A DNA stretch of 64,000 nucleotides from Pterobdella sp. o SKG-2022 (lineage: Eukaryota; Annelida; Clitellata; Hirudinida; Piscicolidae): contig OZ038321.1 in the NCBI GenBank assembly GCA_964035795.1, positions 5,446,337 through 5,510,336 of the forward strand. The letters run 5' to 3'. Below are positions 28,417 through 40,453 of the stretch, one piece after another. Within the stretch, counting starts at the first letter, position 1; each line of letters opens with the position of its first letter. A model generated the notes under the pieces. That model had not been told where the DNA came from, did not search any database, and saw only the letters and a program-made list of their open reading frames with translations. The position numbers and the translations under genes are program-made.

Positions 28417-28858
28417 TGAATATAATTTCAGAACACTAGTAAGTTTATTAAGATACGAAGCTTTTCGTTAACAACGTAACATTTTCAAGTATGAGAAACC
28501 GTTTTATTGATTCAACTATAACTTTTAACGTCTTACGGATTTGAATTTTCTGTTTTTAATTAATTATTTTATTTCTTTATTTGAGACAGGATCCAGATCG
28601 ATTGATATTATTTTGTGGAAGTTTTGACCCATCATTTTTTTTTTTAATTTGAGTTGAAAATCGTTTTCGACAAAATGGAGAAGATGAGGCTGATTATAAA
28701 AGTGCTTGGTCATTCGGAAATGACAAAAAAGGTTTAAATCAATAAAACGGTTTCTCATACTTGAAAATGTTACGTTGTTAACGAAAAGCTTCGTATCTTA
28801 ATAAACTTACTAGCGTTCTGAAATTATATTCATTTTACGGTTTGGCTTTTGAAAAAAT
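28417..28858. repeat. Nested foldback element with internal sequence
   Basis: The outer arms (28417-28490 and 28760-28833) are the same 75-nt arms as in the palindrome at 10815-10969. Just inside sits a second inverted pair, GAGAAACCGTTTTATTGATT at 28492 and AATCAATAAAACGGTTTCTC ending at 28757. The centre holds a 64-codon minus-strand frame (28758-28564) with no recognisable domain. The right end extends through TTTTACGGTTTGGCTTTTG. Confidence 0.85.
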
Positions 28859-30165
28859 TAATTGTTATTCTATTTTCAAAATTTTTTATTCTCATCGTCA
28901 AAGTTTCTTTATCTGTGGTTGAAAATAAAGTTTTGTGCGAATTTTTTTAATTAGAACCTATATTTCAAATAATGGATAGTAATAAAAAAATTAAGAAGTT
29001 GAAGGAATTAGTTGAGCATTTTAGCAGTATGAATGATACTGAAAAGCTTGCAACACTTTTGATGGTTCGTTTTGCACCGTTTTAAAATATGAGTATTTAA
29101 AATGAAGATGAAGAAAACTTAAATTAAAAATAAATTCAAATGAACATATAAATGTTAAAACTAAAAGATGAAAAAGTTGCTTCACATGTTTAAGCATTTG
29201 AATCTAATTACCAAGGTTCCAAAGCTGTTAAAGAGTGAAAATGTATCAGATAAGAACCTGCAAGAAGTTTTTAAATGCATCGGAATCAAATTCATCAAAA
29301 AACTTCTCAACAACAGTACTTTTAATTAATTTCTGTTTCATCAGTTACTAATGAATGTTTTTAACATATATGACTCAATAGATAAAGCATTATACTAATT
29401 ATCTATAGTTAATTGGTTTGATTTTTTAGTTTTTAATTATTTCAAATTCAATTTATAAAAGGCTTCACAATCTAAATACATAAATGAATTATTTTTAAAT
29501 GTTTACAATTGAAAAAATTCTTAGTTATAGTTAAATAAAGTTTCAGAAATTTATATTATAAACATAATTTGTATTGTTAAATTATATAACTTATTGAAAC
29601 TAACTCTGTTGACAAATCAAGAACTTTTTATAACAAAACTCAGATTCCAAAGAGTGTTGGCTGTATAGAAAAACTGCTGTCAATATTCTGTTGGTTTACT
29701 CCAAGCTACCTCTTATGGTGATCCTGCTTTTCATAGCTGCATTTATTGGCAGTAATCATTCCTTATAAAATAACTCAGCTATTAATTGGAATATCAATTA
29801 ATTCAAATTAGTAACTTATAAACTGAGAAAAACGAAGCTTTTTATACTTCAAACTCACACTATCAAAAAAAAATCAAATAAGATTTTAAAAGTTACAGTT
29901 TTTTTTGTATACTTAAGGGATCAGATTTACTTCAATTAAGTAATTGCAAGCCTAGCAAATACTAATTTTCACTTTCTTGTTTTTGGAATGTACTTTCTTT
30001 GACCAAACTTGTTATCTCTACTAAAACCTGACTTCTAGATTCAATTTTTTTGATTATTTTTTAATTTTTCAATAATTGTTTCATATTTTTATTTCATTTT
30101 ATAAAGATATTTATCCACATAAATTTTTTTATGTTGTATTGGAATAATTTTCAATTGTGGTACAG
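28859..30165. other. No certain gene; small open frame at 28972-29085
   Basis: A 37-codon frame (MDSNKKIKKLKELVEHFSSM start) lies at 28972-29085, without homology I recognise. A decayed tRNA-SINE head may lie near 29368-29425 (AGCATTATACTAATTATCTA). The 5' exons of the gene that follows may also be here. Confidence 0.35.
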
Positions 30166-33100
30166 ATTATGAAGGTGCAAGGTTTAACAGAAAGATTATG
30201 TCAGCTTGTGTGCCTTATTAATGAGAACGATGTGCACTTGAATCAATGTAATGAAGGAAATAATGGTGATATAAATTGTCAAATGGAAGGAATAACTATA
30301 AAGGAAAATTGTGGGAACAGAGATGTGCAATGTGATAAAGAGAGGTGTGTGAGCAGTGGTGATGTGGTGGGACAAAAGTCTAATGACACAGAATTAACCT
30401 CAGAGAATATTCAAAAAGAAAACACCATATCACCACCAATACAACCACCTCTATTGAATCAAATAAAACTCAACATCTACCAAATAATGATAAACATCTT
30501 GTCTGTTGATGGAGGTAAAATGATGATGAGATCAGGTGGCAAGTATGTGAGTGAAATGATGATTTCATCTTGTCAACATCATTTGGATGAAGAAGGTGAG
30601 GGGGATGATGGTGGTGAGGTTGAAGATTATGAACATAGTTGATATTAGTGATGCTGAAAATATTCCTAGAATTTATAATAGATCATTTCAAACTTAATAA
30701 ACAGGTCAATATATGTAAAAAATATATTTAAAAAACTTCTACAGTATGGCAGCTAACCACAACGCTATTGACTCAGCTCATACCTGCTGGTAACAATGAA
30801 GCATGTACTGTACTCCTGCCATTGCTGCATGCTGTTTTTAAACAATCTAATGTGAGTTTGTGTTTTGTAGTTTTTAAATTTAAATAGAGAAAGGAAATTA
30901 CTAATATGGCTATGACAGCCTATCCAATAAATAATATACAAGATGGCATTAAAAAAGCACTATGGTTTTCAGTAATCAGAATGATGAGGATTCCCAAATA
31001 ACTTTGTTTTTGATGAAATAATACTTATATACCATTGAGTTTTTAAAACCCTTTCACATAATACCAAAAGATTTTATTATTATGTTTGAATAAAAAAATG
31101 TTAAACGTTCATGTCATATATCAATAATGATTAACAAATGTGTGTTGAAGATGAGTGAATATCTAACACACGAAATGTAGTTAAATTTTGACGACACACA
31201 CAACAGAGCATGCTCATTTTCCCCATGGTTGACCACCTCAGTAGCCTGCTACCATGCCTCAGCCAGGTGAGGTGTGCAATGAGCATTTGCAGTATTTATG
31301 ATGAACATGAATAATTGTTATAAAAATAAAAGCTTTTTAAAAAAGGGAAAAATTTTTTGGGTAGTAATAAATCAATTTAATGATAAAAATAAAATAATAA
31401 TTCATAAAAGCATATTAAAATTCAAAAATAATAGCTTTTACTTTGAAAAAAAGCTATATATATTATTAATATTAGTTATACTGCTGAGCACCTCCCAGTG
31501 ACTGAGGTAGACAGCACTAGAGTGATTCTATAAATAACTTCTTTATTAAGAATGAGCCATTTAAGACAGAATTTTCATAAGATTGCCAGTCCAAAATAAA
31601 GTTCAACTTGATATAATAAAAATTCAAGAGCTGTGCTTCTAAATTTGCCTTGTCATTGCCCACTAGCATCATCCACTGAATGACAACAATATTAAAATAT
31701 CAGTTTGTTGATACCTGCTATCTGAGTTTACTGTTATCAAGGTTATAACAAAAAAGCAGTCTTTAACTATGGGCGCTAATTTTGATGCAGTTTAAAGTCA
31801 TAACCAGAAAATTTTAATATATTAAAAATAATTATATAACAATAAGAATTGAAAATCTTCAAAAATAATAATAATAACAATTATAATGATCACCAGGACC
31901 AGCAGAAAGTCTTGCATGCTTGTGACTTCTATCACATCCTCACTACACATCTCACATCCTTACACTCCTCCAAGATCGGTTATTATTGTGTTCATTGTTT
32001 TTATCATTATTCAATTTTTTTTGTTTCACTTTAATCGTCAACATTTTTTCACATACAATATAAAACTTCAATTGAACATTTAATGCAATTAGTTCAATGT
32101 ATATCCCTCATCATCATGTGGTATGGTCATATATAATATTCATGATGATGAGGATCTTTCATGACCCAATAAACATCACAAACGACAGCACAAGAGCACA
32201 AAGACAAATGTTTGGTGTTGTCTTGCAGACTGATCAACCAATTACACGTTGAATATTTCCTCAACAACAATGATAACATAAATAAAAATAATAAAAAAAA
32301 TAAAAATTTAAATAATAAAAATAATAATAAGAACAAAGAGACTTTCATACATTTGGTGTTAAGGCTTGCTAGCATGGAGATTATGCTGGGCCTCGACTCT
32401 GAGCACCATCCCAAGGTCGTCTATTGATAAAAACAACAATATTTTTATTAAATAAAAATGAGAAAATTACATAGTAAAAAAAAATTGTATTGTTACTAAT
32501 TTACTAATAACCAAACCCTATTGTGGTTGACTTGATTTTCATCTTGTTGATAAAGTTATAATAGTTAATTCTCCATCCACTCATAACCTTTCTCAAGTTT
32601 ACTCATCGTTGACTTTACTTTGCATACCTATTTCAAACATGAATATGAATGTAGGTGGATAGAAGAACATTGTTACAAGAATGTGTTGTCATGTATGAAG
32701 GACTGGTGCATTGTGAAGTTGAGTTTGTGCAAGACCATTTATACGAGGTTCGAGTTTAATGATGATGATATTAATTATTATTTTTATTGTTATAGTTTTT
32801 TTCATTATTATCATTGTTAATATTATTATTGCAATGCACTCGGTGGCCAATCATGTGCATCAAGACTGCAAATGTATACAACATATTTTTTTAGATTTGA
32901 ATTTTTTTGTTTTAGTTGTTTGTTTTTAATGATTGCAAGTAATTTTTTTGTTTGCATATAATAATTCGTTACGATATTTTGGAGTACTTAACTTTTCTAG
33001 CTATCATTAAAGTTTGTCTGATAATAAATCAGCCACTATCAGTTAACAAACTGAAGATGGAGATAAGGAATATTCATGATTGGACAAAAACTGAAGTTGC

Positions 33101-35262
33101 AGCATACACATCAATACATATTTTTTTGTTTCAACACCAGGTTTTGCATCACGTTTTACAGTTCATCAAAGAGATTGAAGATATCACTCAAGTAAAATAC
33201 TTTTGATAATTTTCTGCTAATTCTATATCACTACATCTTATAATATTTCAATAATATTACCATTATTAATACCATTAAAACATCATCAACTGCTACCATT
33301 ACTAATGCCATGATACAAATATTTCAAGTTTCATACTGTCAATACCATAACTGATATCTCTCCCTACATCGGCCCCTATAGCTCAGTGGTTGAGTATTAG
33401 ACTGATTATGTAAAAATACCTGATTTGATTCTGCGTGGGCCGACAATTAGTAGTCCCCATGGAGTAGTGCCCTGTGGAACCAATCAATTGCGCAACCAAA
33501 CCCCCACCTAGGGGTGATCAAATGATAGGCCTATTTTTTTTTATATCTTTTCTACTTCCACTAATAACATCACCACCGTTATCACTACTCTCAGCAGGAA
33601 GTATCTTGGTGGCATAAAGCATTGTTAAGGTTCACAGCAGCATGCATGGCTGCAGAGTGGGGCATGGATGAGGGTGTGGTCAATGCCTTGTCATCTATCC
33701 TTACTCTATGGTAGATTCTGATGTCTTCAGCTTATTATCAGTAGTAAATATTAATAATGAAATTGCTTTATTAATAATGTTATTAATAATTAATATAGTA
33801 ATAATAATAAGAGTAATGATTTTAACGTTAAAGTGTTGTAATAGAGATATATGACATTATATGGCAACGTTATCATCATCACCAGTGGCAAGGTATGTGT
33901 GTTGCATGGCTCTAGTGTGATACAAGAACTTATTCAGTGTTGTCTCCCTAAGGAGAATAATAACAACACTGAAAATAATAGCGAGGATAATAAAAATAAT
34001 GATAAGAAAAATAATAATAGCGAAACAAATAACGATGCTGAGGAGGCCTTATTACTCATGTTATTACCGGGCTTGGGCCAGATGACTCATCTTGAGGAGG
34101 TGAGGATGACGATGATGATGGACGGAAAAGAGGTTTTGATGATGATTTTTGAGCTTTACGCCAGAAAGCTTGCTATTGGATGTGAGTGTTATAATTTTAA
34201 ATGTTATTTGAGGTTGTTATCGTGATGATTTTCGTTATTTCACTGATTTTCTAACTTCTGATTCCATAACTTGATATTTGTCGAATCCCTTTTCCAATAG
34301 AAGAATTAATTGAACGCTGATGATGAGTAGAATAAAAAAATGGAAAAGAAAGCTTTTGAATCTATCTTAAATGCAGCTAACGTTTGTACAAGTGTTCAAT
34401 ATATTTTTGAAACTGTTGCTTTTCTACCATTTTTACGTTGTTACATGCATTTATGTAATAATGATCACCACCATCAACATTCCAGCGCCTCCACCGCTCC
34501 TTCATGTGATTGTAGCCGATATAACATGCAACATAGCTTTTAATACCACCCAAGACCTGCCCCAACCTGTCATCAGCTTCCTCTTCTTCCTTGCCCATGT
34601 GCTTCCCAGTGGGTTGCTCTGTGTGCTAGTTTTTCTTATTAATTTCATACGGTTTTTTAGAATATTTCTTGTTGAGTTTGTTTGTTGGTTTTCTCTGATA
34701 ATTTTTAACAATTTTTTGTATATACGTTTCTATAAATGTGATTAAACATTCAATGTGCAGTTGTTTCACTTGTTAATATTTTAAACCTTTGTGTTTCATT
34801 TTTTGATTATATTCAGTATAGATTTTGATTCCAATGATATATTGTAAGAATAAATACTTATTATTAAGCAGAATTAATTCATTTGCAGAGGAGAGTTCAT
34901 CAATGTTACTTGGCGAGTTGATATCGTATGTTGCTGCTATATTGTTGATTGCCACTAAGAGGAGTGAGACTTGTAGATAGATGATTATATAGAGAAAAAA
35001 AAAAGATAGACGATAGGTAGATAAATAGATAGATAGCTACATAGATGGGCGGGAAATAGAAAGCTAGATATATAAACATAAATAGGTAGGTAAACAAATG
35101 GATAGACAGTCAGGCGGATAGATATTATATAAACCACAACAGAGTTAAAAGCTGCATGTACTGAGGCACTGAAGCAATGGTCATACAATGTGATAAGGAG
35201 ATATGAGAAAGAAATGGATGGGGATGATGCCCATGCAAGAGCCTATCAAATTGCCTTCCAAG
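30166..35262 (+). CDS. Unrecognised helical protein, at least 11 exons
   Basis: The exons are 30166-30613, 30745-30851, 31207-31266, 31897-31978, 32339-32415, 32655-32747, 33141-33191, 33598-33710 and 33886-34099, all phase-compatible. Less certain are 34486-34628 and 35143-35262, which need at least one unseen exon between them. The protein is rich in Leu, amphipathic and Cys-containing (VLLPLLHAVFKQSN, FPMVDHLSSLLPCLSQ, WWHKALLRFTAACMAAEWGM), as in HEAT or armadillo-like solenoids. I cannot name the family. The first exon carries an acidic low-complexity tail (HHLDEEGEGDDG). The exon at 33886 runs in frame through about 30 Asn-, Asp- and Lys-rich codons. No start or stop codon is fixed. The gene continues on one or both sides. 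Confidence 0.7.
31463..31810 (+). repeat. Repeat family X, copy 1 (intron of unrecognised gene)
   Basis: ATACTGCTGAGCACCTCCCA, AATTTTCATAAGATTGCCAG, AAAATATCAGTTTGTTGATA and AAGCAGTCTTTAACTATGGG match the longer copy at 47596-48145 in the same order. This copy is more diverged and has an internal deletion. Confidence 0.78.
33371..33542 (+). mobile_element. tRNA-headed SINE with a different body
   Basis: The head GGCCCCTATAGCTCAGTGGT to GTGGGCCGACAATTAG matches that of the SINE at 27895, with anticodon position GAT (isoleucine-like). The following body (CCCCATGGAGTAGTGCCCTG, CCCCCACCTAGGGGTGATCA, then poly-T) is unrelated to the other SINE bodies. The T-run would terminate RNA polymerase III. 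It lies in the intron between 33191 and 33598. Confidence 0.78.
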
Positions 35263-36229
35263 GTTTGTTTCATGTTATACAATTCTATTATGACCAGCAT
35301 TTTCCCCTTATACCAAGAGGCCACTGATTTTCTTCTAGAAATTCACCTTTATCCACTCAACCTTTATAGGCATCTTCAAATGCTAACCAAAGCCTAAAAA
35401 AAGTTTGTCATCAGGCCTTTCCAAGCTAAAGTCTATTCCTGCTTCATACAATCATCACTCATCTTCCATACAACATGGCTTTAACTTCCTTGCTTTACAA
35501 TTTAAACAATCCTATTATTCAAACACAATCTACTTATAGACTTTTGTACTCACTCCACCAACTAGCTGTACACCATACATCATTCGAAGCATCAGTTTTT
35601 TATTTTTCTCAAATACCCTTTTCAAAGGATCTTACCACCCAAGTTTTCAAGCCAAATGACATGAAAGGTCTTTCACATGTTTTCTAAATTTTTCCTTTGA
35701 TATTCCATGTGTGTCTTATATTACATGACACAAAATACATACTGTTGAAAGCCTTCTATCTCTCTCGTAGGTAGTGTGAGTTTTCTTTTTAGAGAAACTC
35801 ATACTTAAATATGTATCCAGTCTTAAGTTTATTCTTAGTCTACATTACCATTCTAGTTATTATGTTATCAAATATTTATTCTTACAACAGAGCATTTGAA
35901 ACTGTAGTGAAGTCAACCAGTTTGAAAAAAATTTTTGAAATTATATATTTTTTTCATTTTGAATCAATTGACTGAACTTTATCATGAATGCCCATTATCT
36001 GATTGAAAGCTGATGAAAGTGATTGATAAATTTAAAACATCTTCATTTATTAACAATTAATAAAAATGGCATTCTCATAAAAAGATTAAATTTCGAAGTA
36101 AAAATATTTAAATGCTTAATAAAGGTCTTCATTAAAATCCCGTCTACAGCATGCTAAAATGTAGGATAAAAAATTGATTGTGAAGTTGTTTCCAATTATT
36201 TCTAAAAAAATATTCTATCAATTTATAAT
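35263..36229. other. No gene seen
   Basis: A 70-codon frame at 35475-35687 has no recognisable motif. Codon use and the lack of splice-bounded conserved blocks argue against coding. Exons of the preceding unrecognised gene may continue here. Confidence 0.4.
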
Positions 36230-36790
36230 GGAACAGCTTTTCGAACGCAGGTAAACTTAATTTTTTTCACAGAAAAACTAAAACTCACTAATGCGTCGTA
36301 TTTTATTGGTAACGAAAATTTTTTTAGACATTTATTTATTATGAAATAATAAAGTTTGCACTTGATTCGTTTGATTGCGTGGTCAAAATTGGAGCCAACA
36401 GCCTTAGCTCTGCATTTCACCCATGATGGCACTTTTCTACGTATTGTAAGGGTTTTTGGGCTGAAAAGTGGAAGGGTAGATTATTGAACTTATTTAAGAC
36501 TTGAAATCTATAGAAACCGTTCTTATTGCTTAACAGTTGAGTATCCGTGAATCTAGAAGGGTTCTCCTCTACTGTCAGCTTGATGTTTATATAAAACGCG
36601 TTCAAAGCCATGGAAAGTTTATCTTCTACATTTTTTTTGCGGACCAATGTGTCATCCACATATATAATGTGGAAGATCGGTGAGGCTGGCGCCACCAACT
36701 TTGTTTTTATGTCATTCAGGAAACACCCTAAGTAATTAAGGACTAGTATAAACAGGATGACTTTTTCACTTGTTATTACCATTTGATAAT
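36230..36790 (-). mobile_element. Penelope-like element reverse-transcriptase fragment
   Basis: The minus strand 36782-36417 reads NYLGCFLNDIKTKL, FHIIYVDDTLV (the YVDD catalytic box), NIKLTVEENPSRFTDTQLL and NKFNNLPFHFSAQKPLQY. A second frame (36432-36230) reads GSNFDHAIKRIKCKLYY. This order is that of the Penelope-like reverse transcriptase and its C-terminal extension. The GIY-YIG endonuclease is not present, and frameshifts show the copy is dead. Confidence 0.8.
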
Positions 36791-36829
36791 TTGAATTAGA
36801 CTCACGAAAAGCTTCGTGATTTAGATGAA

Positions 36830-37640
36830 TAATAATATAATATAATATAATAATAATAACTATTTATATAGCGCCAAGAAGAGCAACTGAAGCGCCCCCG
36901 TTTCAAAATTGTTGAAAGATAGTCTAAGGAGGTATGTTTTGAGATGAGACTTAAAAGTGGCTAATGATTGGGAGTTTCTAATGTAGGGTGGTAAAGAGTT
37001 CTAGACAGCAGGAGACGCATGTCGGATATTTTATTAGTGGTACTATTTTTTATGAGGAGTGTGGCAGATGATGATCGAAGCAATCTCGGGTTGGGTCTGT
37101 TCTGAATGAGGTTGGTTAAATAGCCTGGAATGGATGTGGTATAAGTTTTATAAGTTATTAATGTTATTTTAAAAATTATTCTTTTGTAAACTGTAAGCCA
37201 ATGAAGTTGAGAGAGGTAATTTTAAGATGAAGGTAGTGACAGCGGTGTGTTTATGTTCAATGATATCCTGGCAGCTTTGTTCATTATTCGCTGAAGTCGT
37301 TCTTGTTGATGTTTAGTAATATTGTATAGAAGAGAATTACAATAATCAAGTCTGTTGAGAACCAAACAACGAGCCAGTGTTGAAACCATATTATTGGTGA
37401 AGAATTGACGTATGTGAGATAAAGCTCGAAGATGGTGGTTACAAGAATGAATGACAGTTGTAATATGGTAGTCGAATGATAGTTTCTCATCAATAGTGAT
37501 TCCGAGGACTTTTAATTTTTTGATGAGGTCGATTGAAGTGGAACCAAAATTGATAGATAAAAAAGATGAGAATTTATTCAGTTGTTGTAGAGTGCCAATT
37601 ATTATGACTTTCAATTTTTGAGGTATTGAGTTGAAGTTTG
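36830..37640 (-). mobile_element. CR1/L2-like LINE, 5'-truncated 3' end
   Basis: The minus strand 37614-37222 reads LKVLGITIDEKLSFDYHITT, LVLNRLDYCNSLLYNITKHQ and RLQRIMNKAARISL, the conserved C-terminus of CR1/L2-type LINE proteins. The 3' region ends in GGCGCTATATAAATAGTTA followed by an ATT-rich tail (36871-36830). The open frame is nearly intact over 130 codons, so the copy is fairly young. Confidence 0.9.
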
Positions 37641-39608
37641 TTTAGTAAAAACCATCTTGAATAAATACTTTGTGTTTGTTTATTTCAGTATCTATTAAGA
37701 TTTTGTTACCTTAATAACAGTGGTGATATTCATTATTTTATTCATAAAAAATTAGTCTAAAAAGTAGAGCAATGTTGCAACATCATAACACAACATAAAA
37801 ATAGTATAAGAAAAAAATTGAAAAAAAGTTACAAAACAGATCCAATCAATAATACAACAAAACAAACATTGTCGAAAAACTTTTTTCTGTAAGCCATTGA
37901 AGAGCAAAACAATAGTTTTGAAAAAAGCTATAAGAGGAAACAAAGACTGAAAAGTTTACTTTCATGACAAAAATATGAATCAAAAGATTATACAATAATC
38001 TTGAAAGAAAATAAAATTAGTTTCGATGAATGAAAAATAATATGCCATAAAATATTGAAATAAACATAACCAAACATGCAGGTTCTCAATAGTCCGTATT
38101 TCGAAAATCCGTACCATTCTGAAGTAAGTTTTTAGCTAGATTGTAATTCGTAAAACTTTTTATAAAGCGTTTTTTACTTAAATTAAAATTCTACTTTATT
38201 TAGTCAAATAGTGTTATAAAACTCCAACAACTTAAGCAATCGATATTTTATATTTTAAAACATTTTCACGGAACTAAAGATCGAATGTCCTTCTACTACT
38301 AAGGTGCCAGCATTAAGTTAGTGCATTTTTGATCATTTTTTTTCGAGTTAATTTTTTTTCCTTTGTTAAGTTTTAAAATGAATTAATTCTATCAAACTCT
38401 AATCAGTATTTCAAATGTTTAAAAATAATGTCACATCATTATATTTGGCTTGCTGATTTCTCAAAAACTCTGGGAAAAGACACCTGGAGACTGTCACCTG
38501 GAGGTGACACACATCTTGAAAGAGCTGAAGACAAGAACACAAAAGAAGACTAGGCAAGCAGCTGCTTATGATAGGAGCAAGGAAAAAAAGCTTAAGTAAT
38601 TGTTGTATTTGACTAACTTCATCGATATCTCACATAAACAATTAGAAAAATGAGGAACTACTCTGTTAACTAAATATGATATTTTCTACAAAAAAAATTG
38701 AAAATTGTAATTATTTACAATCAAAAAACTTTTGGTTCGGCATTTCGAGAAAGACCTATACTGATTCACGTCACTATCTTTGAAGGGAAATAAATAAAAC
38801 GATGAACCCCTATTTGATAATTGTAAAAAGACCTTTGTTTTAAAACCAACCTTTAAAAAGTATAGTTTAAGGATTCAAATTATTATAACAATATGGTTAA
38901 AAAGAAGTAAAAAATAATTAATCTTTCAAAAAACATATCAATAAAAAAAGGGAAATTTCTTTAAAAAATTATTTCAAAACTTCCTTCAATTAATATTCAT
39001 TTCACAATTTTACTCAAAGATACTTTTTGTCTGCTTAGATTACGACATGCGTTGCAAAGATTTGGATGAAAAATTAACTCATTGGTTGCAAAGATTGTTT
39101 AAAATGACGCAGAAACCTTATATTTTATGTGTGTGCATCATATTAATTTTATTAGAAGTGACTTTTTTTGTTTCTAATAAACTAAATTTTTGCTTTCATA
39201 CCTGAAGACATTGTAAATTTTATAAAGTTGATTTAAAAAATATATCTGAGAAAGTGGCTTGAATCGATGAATGCATTTGTTGGGAGTGGATTTTTTAAGG
39301 CATGCGAGTATCGGCGTTTTTGAAATAAAACAAAAATTTTAAAGCAGAATTTTAAAATATTTCTCAGTACAAAGATTCTTATAGTTCTTAAGAATATTAA
39401 ATAAATCCTAAAGATAACAACTTGCGTAGTCGAGCGATTTATAAGCGACTGTTTAAATTTTCGTATAAAAAGTTTTTGAAAATTATGAGACGATTCGTCA
39501 TTTTTTGGCATTTGACATGCTTGTCTCTCGGAGCCGTTGTGTTTTACTCGAATGAAAATTACATAAGTTTGTGTTTAATTATTTTTTAAATTATTTTCCA
39601 GATTTTCA
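37641..39608. other. No gene seen
   Basis: The sequence is AT-rich. The minus-strand frame at 39511-39233 has no motif I recognise. No repeat from elsewhere in the window was found here. Confidence 0.4.
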
Positions 39609-39785
39609 GTCCATATAGCTTAGCTGGTAGAGCATTAGACTAGTTATCTAAAGTTACCGGGTTCGATCTCGTTTAGGTCGACATTAAGCACCTATTGCCA
39701 GTGTGTTTTTGCTACATTGAATATGCAGCAAGCGCTTCGAACTATATGGAAAGACGATTTAGAAGCAGTCCATTATATCATAATA
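39609..39785 (+). mobile_element. tRNA-derived SINE, diverged copy
   Basis: The head runs GTCCATATAGCTTAGCTGGT to the B box GGTTCGATCTC with anticodon-arm TTAGA-CTAGTTA-TCTAA, followed by the same body as the 27895 copy (CCAGTGTGTTTTTGCTACAT, AGCAAGCGCTTCGAACTATA). The anticodon position reads AGT here. Substitutions are spread over both head and body, so this is an older insertion. Confidence 0.82.
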
Positions 39786-39931
39786 TTCCTAGTTTTTATA
39801 CAGCTGCGTTTTTTTTTTAAATTACATCATTTAATTATCCAAATTTAAATAAAATGTATTGAGTTTGAAATAAATTCATGAAACAAACTTCAAGTATTTT
39901 TTTAAATAAAAATATTTAAACTTTTTCCAAG

Positions 39932-40453
39932 ATGTGCCTCCGAATGCTAAATGGATTCAAATAAGAAACAACTTCTATTACACCTCGGAGCCCCAGTCTC
40001 TTAACTTCTTTGATGCCTCCGCTTTTTGTAGGAGCATGGGTTCTGAGTTGATCTCCATAATCTCACAAGAAGAAAGCGATTTATTTGAAAATTATTATTT
40101 GTTTGTTACTTTCAAGTTACTCACGTAAAAATGAAATTATAATGAAAATTAATTTCTATTGAGAAAATGTTGAAACAACTAAAATTTATGTTTCAGAAGC
40201 AGGGTGTATGCAACGAGCCAGTCGTTCTGGATGGGCCTTTATAAGATGGAGGCAAAGCCCTTAGGGGAACTCTATTTCTTCGACAGATCAGAAGTTAATT
40301 TCACCAACTTTAAGCTAAAGGAGCCTAATTCCGACGCTTACTGTTTTTCCGTTTCAATCAACTCGTTTAATTACAATGAAAATTTCAAATGGAGTGATCG
40401 AGATTGTAATATGGAATTTAACTTTGTGTGCAAACTGTCATCAGTGGCATATG
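39932..40453 (+). CDS. C-type lectin domain protein, two exons (partial)
   Basis: The exons 39932-40115 and 40197-40453 join in phase into about 147 residues covering most of a C-type lectin-like domain. All four canonical cysteines are present: the Cys of AFCRS and of FVCK (outer pair), and of AYCFS and DRDC (inner pair). SFWMGLYK matches the WIGL core. An EPN motif sits in LKEPNSDAYC, and WSD stands where the Ca2+ site usually has WND. EPN predicts mannose-type sugar recognition in the family. No signal-peptide exon, upstream Cys or terminator was found, so the gene is partial or a pseudogene. Confidence 0.82.

Noticed and set aside
29150..29330. Possible short exon near 29170-29310
   Set aside because: Open for a while but with no motif, splice-bounded block or repeat match to support it.
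34985..35100. GATA-like degenerate array near 34990-35130
   Set aside because: Only an imperfect run of GATAGATA-type words; it adds nothing beyond a decayed microsatellite in an intron.
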